Assembly (NCBI GenBank): GCA_031308135.1
Contig: JAHLJT010009419.1
Location: 185,505,829 to 185,569,828, forward strand
Reading direction: 5' to 3'
Source: Acheta domesticus
Taxonomy: Eukaryota; Arthropoda; Insecta; Orthoptera; Gryllidae
DNA length: 64,000 nt
This document shows, piece after piece, positions 55,279 through 64,000 of this stretch. Made by a program: the position numbers and the translations under genes. Positions within the stretch are counted from its first letter, which is position 1. Each line of letters begins with the position of its first letter. The notes beneath the pieces are model-generated. The model worked only from the letters and a program-made list of their open reading frames with translations, did no database searches and had not been told where the DNA came from.

Positions 55279-55867
55279 ACTTTTCCAGATATTCGCGAAA
55301 AACTGAATAGGCCACTTTTGTTAATTTTTTTAAAATGCGTTTCAGGTCTCATTTCCCGTCCAATTGCGGCAAATAATGGAATTTTTAAACTCTGTAAATA
55401 AGTTTCAAATCGCATTTTACTTCCTGAAGAGGAATAGTTTTCATAATTGTGCAGAAAAGTACATTTTCTCTCCATTCTTTTGTGCTAGCCAAAAACGCGA
55501 AATTTCGTCGATACAAAATTGACGAAAATTGTCTATTTTAGACCGAATCTCGAATCCGCAGAAGATCAATATCCCAGCCCGGAATCACATGGCGAGTTTA
55601 CTGGTGAAATACGTGTTTCAAACATATTGTTTATTTTCCTGAAATTCGGAAAAAACTGAATCGGCCACTTTTGGTCATGTTTTTATGCGTTTCAGGGCTC
55701 ATTTCTTGTCCAAATGCGGTAAATAATGGATTTTTTAAACTCTGTATTGAAGTTTGAAATCGTATTTTACTTCCTAACTAGAAATAGTGTGCATAATTTT
55801 GAAGAAAAGTGCATTTTCTGCCCATTCTTTTGTGCAAGCCAAAAACGCTAAATTTCGTCGATCCACG
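55279..55867 (-). repeat. Satellite B, inverted array, part 2
   Basis: Continues from the insertion: CCAGATATTCGCGAAAAACT at 55285, AAGCCAAAAACGCGAAATTT near 55488 and AAGCCAAAAACGCTAAATTT near 55838. Ends abruptly at family D sequence (about 55868). Confidence 0.9.
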
Positions 55868-57740
55868 ATCTCACGAAACGCGAATTTTCGAAAATTGCAA
55901 AAGTTTGAATTTTGTTCGTCGTCTTTCTCCAACTACAAAATTGAAGATAGAGATTTTTCCTTCAAATAAAATGTGTTCTCCAAAGTGAGTTTTTTGTTTA
56001 AAGTCATATACATTATTTTGAATATTTTTGTAGTTTTCGCACAATATTGCGTGCAGTATGTGCAATTTTAAAAAATTACAGAAACTAGATTTTCTCAAAA
56101 ACGGATCGAAATTTTTTCTTTAAACTTTTGGTAGGGATAGTGGTAATTGTACTCTATCAGATGACATACAATTCATATTGCTGTATTCTTTTGCTTTTTA
56201 AAAATTTCAGAAATATAATTTTTTGACTTGTCTCTCATGTCGTTAATATTTTTATTAGCGGCGCTTTGTTCACATTATTATTTTTTTTGCGTACATATGC
56301 TTTAAAAGTTCAAGTCAAGTAAAGTTTCAGTAAAAGTCAGTAAAGTAAAAGTCAAGTAAAAGTAAAAGTCAAGTAAATTTTCTCGAAAACCCATCCGTTT
56401 TCAATGAAAACTAGTTTAAAATTCCGCATTTTCAGAAACGCCCAAACGCCATTTTCTCATAAATGGCTAGAAAAAATTTCTTCAAACGCTTTGATCGGAT
56501 ATTGCTAAATGCATTCTTTGATACGACGTAAGGTTTATTTTGAATTTTTTTTGATTTTTCACAAATAACACAAATGTAATTTTTTGAAAGATCTCTCACA
56601 TCTTGCACATTACCAGCAATTTGTAAACATAATTATATTTGTGAGTGTATGTGCTTCAAATGCCTTCAAATGAATTATTTTGAAAACTCAAAAATTTTTC
56701 GTGAAAACAAGCTTCAAATTTCACATTTTTAGTAGCGCTAAAACGCCATTTTCTAGTAGCGCTAAAACGCCAAACGCTATTTGTATAATCTTCCAGAAAA
56801 GTGCATTTTCTGTCCTTTCTTTTGTGCAAGCCAAAAACGCGAAATTTCGTCGATAATTGGCGAATTTGGTTGGAATTTTGAATCCGCTGAAAATCAATGT
56901 CCCAGCCCGGAATTGCGTGGTGGGACACGATTTCACTGGTGAAATCTCTTTTTCAAACAAATTGTTAGTTTTCCAGAAATTCGCGAAGAAATGAACCAGC
57001 TACTTTTGACAATTTTTTCAAAAATGGGTCTCAGGGCTCATTCTTCGTCCAAATGCGGTAAATAAGGAAATTTTTTCACACTATATGAATATTTAAAAGG
57101 GTAATTTACATCCTGAGCAGAAATAGTTTGCATACTTTTGCAGAAAAGTGCATATACCGCCCATTCTTTTGTACAAGCCAAAAATGCGAAATGTTTTTAT
57201 AAATGGCTCTAAATTATTTCTTCAAACTCTTCAAACAGATGGTGGTAATTGCACTCTTTAATATGACATTAAGTTCATTTTGACGTATTTTTTGTTTATT
57301 AAAAAATCCCATACATGTACTTTTTTTAAAAGATCTCTCACACCTTTAATGTATACATTTCCGGCAATTTGTAAACACTATTGTGTTTGCAAGTTAATGT
57401 GCTTCACATGACTTATAATTAAGTTTTTCGAAAACTCAAACATTTTCTCTGGTAAGATCTTCGAATTTCGAATTTATTGTAGTTCTTAAACACCATTTTC
57501 TTAAAACTGGCTTCAAATTGTTCAAAGAAAATTGACATTTATGACCAAGATTTACTGTTCTTTAATATTCTTATAATAATATTTCCGTTCTACTATTAGG
57601 AAATCGAAAACATCGTTCGGCGATTGTTGGCAGCTGATAAGAGTATGTAGCAAGACCGAATACCTAGCCGTGACCAAAGGAAATAGAAAACTAATCGTGG
57701 AAATTCTATGCCATTCTGTAGAATTATTAATTGTATACAA
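55868..57740 (+). mobile_element. Dispersed family D copy (D5a) with an internal block of satellite B
   Basis: 55868-56760 and 57190-57740 carry D interior modules in forward order (TCCAACTACAAAATTGAAGA, CGCACAATATTGCGTGCAGT, CTCAAAAACGGATCGAAA, GATCTCTCACATCTTG) up to the family right end (GGAAATAGAAAACTAATC, then GCCATTCTGTAG at 57740). Between them, 56775-57190 is one inverted satellite B unit. A local expansion of AAGTCAAGTAAA-type units lies at 56318-56384. The hairpin end is missing. Confidence 0.7.
56775..57190 (-). repeat. Satellite B unit inside family D
   Basis: Just over one unit in inverted orientation: AAGCCAAAAACGCGAAATTT at 56829, TGAAATCTCTTTTTCAAAC at about 56941, GGGCTCATTCTTCGTCC at 57034. 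Both junctions are with D modules. Confidence 0.85.
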
Positions 57741-58611
57741 CTTAAATGTTGCATTCAACTTAAATTAAAATGTGTTGTTATAAGAAAAGTTGTAAGGAAA
57801 CGAATGGATAACTCAGTGCCAAAGTTTTGTTCCCGAAATGGAAAAGTGGCTGGTTCCATTTCCAGTCTAGATTAATATTGGTATATACACACTGCCACAA
57901 GATCTTCTAAATTACAACATTCTACATTTGTGTTGTCAATTTTACGCGGCGAATATTTGAATATTTGAACAAAGCGAATATTTGAATTCTGAAGAAATTA
58001 CATACTTGAGGATTATGTAATTTCAATTTAGTAAAGCGATTTCTATAAAAAATTAATGTAAAATACGACTGCTATACGACCATGTTAGGAATTACTTTCT
58101 GCCTGCCACAATTTTATTGTTCAAAAGTGAGTTGGCAAACTCATATATTTTGTTGAGAGACATTATCCTTGGCAGGTTCGACTCCAGGTCAGAATGAGAT
58201 AAGAATGCGCCGTTGCCAGTAGGAAGGAAAGAAAAATCAATATTTTTACTCACAGCCAAGCAAATGTAAATGTCGACCATGCTAAACGAGAGCGAGTGTT
58301 CGCATTATTGGGAGAGAGATATCTATTTGTCTCGGAGGTGACGTTTTTGGTTTCCTTATTAGTCATGTATTCCCTACATTTCTTAAAATAAAATACATAT
58401 ACACAAAATAGGAAAATAAAAAATGAAAATGTTTCGTTGAAAGATGAACGCCTCTTTTCAGGGCTACTATGATTTAAAATCAAAATTAAAATTGAATTAC
58501 GCCAAGAAAATAGTTAATTTGACAAAAACTCACGAATAAGAAACGCGTCTTTCACCGGATTCGATACTGCTGCCTAAGGTTCCGGAAGAAAGATTTCTAT
58601 CATTGAGAGAA
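57741..58611. other. Unannotated spacer
   Basis: No gene, satellite or known element recognised. Minus frames of 62 and 77 codons (58092-58280 and 58250-58483) lack motifs. Confidence 0.45.
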
Positions 58612-60085
58612 ACGATTGTTGGAAAAATTTGGATCCGTTTTTAAGAAAATGGCGTTTAAGCGCTACTATACTGCGATTTTCGTAACAGCGTCCCTGACAG
58701 AAATCAGCTGTTCACGGTTTCATCCAATAGGGAGCTTGAACGTCACCATAGTGACGTCACTGTCGCGAAATATAAGCTGCCGATTGGATGGCAGCGAAAC
58801 AGCTGATTTCTGTCAGGGACGCTGTTACGAAAATCGCAGTATATAAATTCGAACTTTGAAGCTCTTTTTCACAGAAATTGGCTGAATTTTCGAAAAATTT
58901 TATTGGAAGTCATTTGAATCCCTTAAACTCTCAAATACAATAGTATTTACAAATTGCTGGAAATATGCATAATAACGGTGTGGAAGATATTTAAAAAATA
59001 CATTTTTTGTATGATTTTTGATAAAACAAAAAATGAAATTTACGTCCTATTAGATACTGCAACTAGCACTATCCGTTCGAAAAGTTTGAAGAAAAAATTT
59101 GGAGCCATTTATGAGAAAATGGCGGTTGAGCTTTTCTTAAAATGCGGAATTTTGAGCTAGTTTTCCCAGACAATGGTTGAGTCTCCGAAAACTTTACTTG
59201 ACATTATTCAAAGCACTCGTAAATATAATAATGTGAAAAAAAGTGATAGACCACTGCTAATGTAAATGTGAACGGTGTGACCGACAAGTCGACACAAATA
59301 CGCTTTTGTAATTTTTGAAAAACCAAAGAAATAGAGCAAAATGGTGTTTCTGGCATCTCATAGAGTTCATTTAGTACTATCTCTACCAAAAGTTAAAAGA
59401 AAAACTTTGGAGCAGGTTTTTGAGAAAATATTGATTTTATTTTTTAATATGACATATATTTCACGTAATTTTGCACGAAAACTTCTATTTAAAAAAATGT
59501 TCATGACCTCAATGAAAGAACTCACAGTGGAGAAAACATTTTATTTGAAGAAATCATCTCTCTCTTTAATTTTGTAGTTGTAGGAAGACATCAAAAAAAT
59601 TCAAATTTTCAATTTTTGAAAATTCAGAGTTAACCGTGAAAAACGGATCTATGTCATCTTTACAAATGTATTTTACTCTATTCTTACAAGAAATGTAAAA
59701 AGAAAATTAAGAGTCGTTTTTGAAAAAATTTGGGAAATGTCCGAGGAGCTACGTGTAAAGAACCCCAAATGTTGAGGAATGTTTTCCAAAATCTCAAATC
59801 TTTGACTCGATAAGATGGTCAGAGGTTTCTTCAATTTGGAAAAAATCCTACGCATCGTTTAGGTGTTAGTGGTGTTCACAGACTGACAGACGGACGTTTT
59901 GCCGTCAACTGCTTTTGAGGTATCATGGACCAGGAAACAAGAATTCTAGCTACACCATGTTTTAGAGAATTTTTTCTTAATTTAACAGCTGAAATTACCC
60001 ACTTTTTCTTTATCAGAGTCCAGCAATGAATTTTTTCTGCCGAAAATTCACCATTTTCCCGCGCAGCATACGTAACTATGTAAAA
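58612..60085 (-). mobile_element. Dispersed family D copy (D5b)
   Basis: Reverse orientation: GGAAAAATTTGGATCCGT (58620), GAAAAAATTTGGAGCCAT (59090) and AGAAAATTAAGAGTCGTTTT (59700) begin successive ~300-bp modules, followed by the CAGACGGACG box (59880s) and CGCGCAGCATACGTAACT (60060s). The terminal hairpin has been lost. A MITE sits in the first module. Confidence 0.75.
58669..58841. mobile_element. TA-flanked foldback MITE, type 4 (copy M8)
   Basis: A 173-bp palindrome, TA at 58667-58668 and 58842-58843, with perfect ends TACTGCGATTTTCGTAACA and complement. The centre is ATAGTGACGTCACTGTCGCG. It shares its body with the Hsp60-intron copy at 28800-28994 but lacks that copy's internal duplication. 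Confidence 0.93.
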
Positions 60086-60108
60086 ATGGTCAAATATTTA
60101 ATATTTGA

Positions 60109-60109
60109 C

Positions 60110-60162
<53 letters not shown>
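60109..60162. repeat. (TAA)n microsatellite
   Basis: About 17 uninterrupted ATA/TAA units. Confidence 0.97.
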
Positions 60163-60164
<2 letters not shown>

Positions 60165-60388
60165 TAACCAGGATTATTTTGTGAACTGTGCCAGAATATG
60201 CTTTTTAATGTTTGCATTTGCTTATCTTGGGATAGCCAAACTTTTATTTCATAATTATATCAAGTCACATGAAAGAAATACATATCATTAATTTTCAAGC
60301 ATTTATCAAAGTTACCCCAGAAAAGATGGTAAAAAGTTCCCCCTCAACCAAATGACATTTACACTAGTAGTTACACTATAATTCTAAA

Positions 60389-61217
60389 TGTTCGGGGTGC
60401 TATACTCATTTCAGAATATTTTAGTGAACTGTATAAATGTAGTAAAAGTGGAGCACAACATTCCCGAAACCCTGTGACAGCTTAGATGGAAGATTAGTGC
60501 AGGAGTTTTTTGGGTTTACAAAAACAAGATCTTGCACAAACTAAATTAAATTATTTCATCACTTAAATTCTTGCTTACATGAGCACAGTACGTAGATTAC
60601 AATGAAATACACTTGGAGCGCACTACTAGCTAGAACCTTGTCCAAGTAGTCTGATGCAAGCACTTTACACACTACAGATGGTAAATACCTTACGCATGCT
60701 AACCGGAAGCATTCCTGTGTTGCACGATTGAACAAACAATTGTTACCTGTGTAGTCTTTACACGGAGGTGACAGACATACGTACCGCATGTCGCCTGTCA
60801 AGAAAACTAGTTAAATGCCGAACTGGGAACAGCCCGAGGTTGCACAAAAAACTTTACGTGTGATTTCTACACGGAGCCGCTGTCACGGACTGCGGAAGTG
60901 ATTTCGAGGCCTAACGGCGAGAGCGTCGTTTGGATTGCGAGCACTGGAGGGCATCGAGGAAGGGATAGCAGTGGTCTGTCACAATTAGCCATTTAAATTT
61001 GACGATATAACGTTCTGGAGGGTTCCGTCCGTTGCGAACTGCTAACGGGCGGAGAGAAGCGAAGTTCGGACGCGTTTTTCTGGGAATCCGTGGGCGGTAT
61101 CCGGTGGAGTAAACTATCGGCGCAACGGCCGCTCGCTGGACGGTTACAGGTCAACCGTTCTGCCTTCCGTTGCATGAAGTAAATTTTTTTTGTTCTGCTT
61201 TGCTGTGGGCCTGAACA
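60389..61217. mobile_element. Probable solo LTR (829 bp)
   Basis: Begins TGTTCGGGG and ends CCTGAACA, a TG...CA unit with TGTTC/GAACA inverted ends. Flanked by CTAAA on the left and CTAAC on the right, a 5-bp target duplication with one change. E-arm sequence continues across the site. No internal retroviral-like coding region, hence solo. The interior is GC-rich near 60890-61160. Confidence 0.55.
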
Positions 61218-61263
61218 CTAACATAAAAATTATATTTTTACTTTCCTATATACGTACGTATAC

Positions 61264-61814
61264 TGAAATGTACCAACAACGTCTCGTCACAGACTCTTAC
61301 GAGATCGTTGGCATCATTCATCTAAGATGGTTATAATCGTGACCCGTCCCGAATTTATATTAAAATTTTGGGCGCCAGGAACAGGCTACGTTAATTAAAA
61401 CCAATACTTCCACAGCTAATTTCAACAAATGTATAAATGTCCGGCTAGCTGGGTCAATGGGTCCCGTTATGGACAATCGCTATCGCCTATATAGCCGATT
61501 ACGTGATCTGCCAACTGTACAGTATGGCGAGAAATCTGAAAGGGAATAGTTATCTATTTCTAACTATTTAACAATTTTGATTGACTAAATGAAAATCTTT
61601 TCATTTCCAAAAGAAAAAAATTCAACAATTATTTTAACACTATTAACAATTGTTTTTGTCCTTAGGTCATGACCTCGTTTTAAAATATATCTTTTGTTCT
61701 GCAGTACTTATCTACCGTCTTGGTCGCCGACGCCCCGCAGTCTCTTCTCACTTGAATGTAGGTGATCCCAAGTCCCGCTTCTCTCTTCTAATCTTGCGAC
61801 GTTCTCATATCACA
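61264..61814. mobile_element. Probable solo LTR (551 bp) inside family D
   Basis: Begins TGAAATG and ends ATCACA (TG...CA), flanked by a perfect 4-bp duplication ATAC (61260-61263 and 61815-61818). Removing it and one ATAC rejoins the D terminus (compare 47660-47690). It contains CTATATAGCC, a possible promoter TATA box. No internal coding region. Confidence 0.6.
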
Positions 61815-63092
61815 ATACACGGAGTGATATGCGTAGTTTAGGGAAAGTTATGTAATGCAGCGCGAAAAAATGACCAATTTTCGTCAGAAAAAAAATCGTT
61901 GCCGGGCGCTGATAACGAAAAAGTGGATAAAACAAGTTGCAAAATTAAGAAAAAAATCCCCTAACACGTGGTGTAGCCAGAAACCCTCTTTTGTGGGTCC
62001 TTGATACCGAAAAAACAATTGAAAGGAAAACGTCTGTCTGTCCGTCTGCCCGTCCGTCCGTCTGTGAACACTGCTAGCGCCTAAACCATACGTACGATTT
62101 CTTCCAAATGGATATTCCCCGGTTGATCTGGTTCTAGTAGAATCTTTGAGATTTTGAAAAAGATTCTGTAAAATGTGGGGGTACTTTACATGACGCCCCC
62201 CGGACATTTTCAAACTTTTCTCAAAAACGGCTCCAATTTTTTTAAATTTCTTGTAAGAATAGAGTAACATGCACTTATGAAGGTGGCATAGGTCCGATTT
62301 TCACGGATAACTCCGAATTTTCGAAAATTGCACAAGTTTAAAATTTTTTTGGCGTCATTCTGGAACTACAAAATTGAAGATAGAGATTTTTGTTTCAAAT
62401 AAAATTCGTTGTCCAAAGTAAGTGCTTTCATTAAGGTTATGTACATTTTTTTGAAAATGTTAGTAGTTTTCGCGCAATATTGCGTGCAATATGTGCAATT
62501 TTAAAACATTACAAAAAGAAGATTTTCTCGAAAACGGGTTCAAATTTTTTCTTTAAACTTTTGGTAGGCATAGTGTCCAAGGTTTTTTATGAGATGACGA
62601 AACGCCATATTGCTCTATTCTTTTGTTTTTTCAAAAACCGGAAACATGTAATTTTTTGACTTGTCTCTCACGTCGTTAATATTTACATTAGCGGCGATTT
62701 TTCCCCATTATTATGTTTACGAGTACATGTGCTTTAAATAATGTCAAGTAAAATTTCTAGAAAACACAACCGTTTTCTGTGAAAACTAGCTCAAAATTCC
62801 ACATTTTCAGAAACGCACGAAAACCATTTTCTCATATATGGCTGCAATTTTTTCTTCAAACTTTTGTGACAGATAGTGCTAATTACACTCTTTAACATGA
62901 CGTAAAATTTATTTGAGTTTTTTGGTTTTTTCAAAAATTATATAAACGTAATGTTTTTGAAAGATCTCTCACATATTTAATATGCACATTACCAGCAATT
63001 TGTAAAGAGTATTATATTTATGAATGTAAGTGCTTCAAATAACTTCAAATAAAGTATTTTGAAAACTCAAAACTTTTCAGTGAAAATGAGCT

Positions 63093-63265
63093 AATTTATT
63101 TATTTATTTGTCAAAAAACAGTAAAAACTGTATATGACCTGTGGGGAAAGATATTTATCCGCGCACATTTTCTTGAGGGCTAGAATTTAAAAAAACGAAA
63201 AAAAGAATTTGGAAAATAATTATTTTAGAAAAATAAAAATATTTGATAAATGTTTGTTAGAATTT
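63093..63265 (-). mobile_element. LINE 3' end, truncated inverted copy
   Basis: Inverse of the LINE end at 7983-9441: TTATTTATTTATTTGTCAA, CTGTATATGACCTGTGGGG, CGCGCACATTTTCTTGAGG. It interrupts D sequence between GAAAATGAGCT and AGAATTTCGCATTTTTAG. Confidence 0.88.
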
Positions 63266-64000
63266 CGCATTTTTAGTAGAGCTTAAACGCAATTTACTTT
63301 AAAAAGGCAGATAATTTTTAAAAGAAAATTGCCCTTTAGGACTAGATTTTTGTGTTCTTTTGTATTCTGAAATTAATATTTCCGTTCTACCAATAGGAAA
63401 CCGAGAAATTAAGAAAATGACAAAAAATGTACTTTTGGCGGTGATAGATGGTAGCTAGCAAGAAAGAGTATGTGGAAATTCCGAATAGCTAGCGAAGACC
63501 CAAGGAAATAGAAAACTTAAATGGGAAAGTCTGTGCCATTCTTTAGCACCACTAGTTGAAAGGTTTCGTACTTCCTGTCCCACCACACACACCCCTCTAA
63601 AGCCAAAAACGTGTTTTTCCGTTTCAATTTTTTTCATCAACTTAACAATATTTTATCCGACTGAAAAAGTAGTATAAATATGAAAACAATTTATACTACC
63701 AGAAGAATAGTTCTCGATATTTTTTCAGGCACAAATGTAAACACAAAAAATAATTTTGAAAACAATTACAACTTTTTAACTGTCTTTAAATCTTGGAACA
63801 GACTTAAAAAACCCAAAAGTTCCTCTTAAAATACAAATTGTTGTGATTTTTTAGATTTATTTAATTACTGGACTGCAGTTAATAGTGTTATGTGTTAAGT
63901 TGTGTAATAATATTTTTCCAGTGCGCCAGTGCGAGTAATTAAAGGTTAGTTATCTCGATGTGTTATTGTAACAATTAATGTCAATGCTTGTTAGGTCTGA

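Larger units (their letters stand above)
61242..63552 (+). mobile_element. Dispersed family D copy (D6), nested in element E
   Basis: Starts TTTACTTTCCTATATACGTA, resumes after an inserted LTR with ACGGAGTGATATGCGTAGTT and AGGGAAAGTTATGTAATGC, then follows the complete family order: GAAAAAGTGGATAAAAC, GGGTCCTTGATACCG, (GTCC)n at about 62040, GATATTCCCCGGTTGATCTG, three ~300-bp modules (62200-63090) and the right part ending GGGAAAGTCTGTGCCATTC. A LINE tail (63093-63265) interrupts the last module. It is the most complete forward copy in the window and encodes no transposase. Confidence 0.85.
60306..63890 (+). mobile_element. Arm of foldback element E, split by nested insertions (E2)
   Basis: Three separated pieces match the E left arm in order: 60306-60388 (AAGATGGTAAAAAGTTCCCC to ATTCTAA), 61218-61241 (CTAACATAAAAATTATATTT) and 63553 to about 63890 (AAAGGTTTCGTACTTCC, CCACACACACCCCTCTA, GAACAGACTT). 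The intervening DNA is accounted for by a solo LTR (60389-61217) and a D copy (61242-63552). The right arm is not in the window. Confidence 0.8.

Noticed and set aside
61440..61520. Possible tRNA-like segment (GGCTAGCTGGGTCAATGGG)
   Set aside because: It resembles an A-box only superficially; no cloverleaf or B-box could be drawn, and it lies inside the proposed solo LTR.

Overview
The window looks like repeat-rich, AT-rich nuclear DNA of an arthropod, most likely an insect. The evidence is an intron-split mitochondrial Hsp60 gene with animal-type protein sequence, a divergently transcribed Hsp10 gene beside it, and a dense load of P-element-like, piggyBac-like, Tc1-like, hAT-like, LINE and TA-flanked foldback elements. 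I cannot name the species. The only intact protein genes I can support are Hsp10 (minus strand, 102 aa, three coding exons, 21714-22580) and Hsp60 (plus strand, 571 aa, ten coding exons, 23752-31317). They lie head to head across about 1 kb of shared upstream DNA that holds two perfect heat-shock-element dyads. Their products form the mitochondrial chaperonin/co-chaperonin pair.

Layout. 1-4045: tandem satellite A (about 205 bp), cut by the window edge. 4046-12700: degraded mobile DNA, namely a small foldback element (4690-5091), a copy of dispersed family D (5654 on) invaded by a piggyBac-like remnant and a 5'-truncated LINE (7983-9441), a Tc1-like transposase fragment and a scrambled D copy. 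13327-15892: a large foldback element E with roughly 660-bp inverted arms. 15893-21510: remnants, including a hAT-like piece and three TA-flanked foldback MITEs. 21524-31782: the Hsp10/Hsp60 locus, whose introns carry three more of these MITEs and one hAT-type MITE. 32570-35660: a P-element-like (THAP) transposase pseudogene interrupted by another MITE. 36240-39235: D fragments, an R1/I-type LINE tail and an unidentified GC-rich block. 39236-45060: satellite B (about 355 bp). 45060-53765: satellite C (about 188 bp, built of two related halves), split by D copy 45389-47700. 53765-57190: satellite B again, in the opposite orientation, with insertions. 57190-64000: more D copies, a MITE, and a nested stack in which an arm of element E has been entered by one solo LTR and by a D copy, the D copy itself carrying a second solo LTR and a LINE tail.

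The most unusual signals are these. A family of palindromic TA-flanked elements keeps one common core but has interchangeable end modules. Family D has a self-complementary terminus. Satellites A and B, though of different period, share one recognisable module. Satellite C is bracketed by satellite B arrays in inverted orientation, like a giant foldback structure. All similarities were read by eye within the window. No database search or alignment program was used, so family names for degraded elements rest on recognised motifs and most repeat boundaries are approximate.
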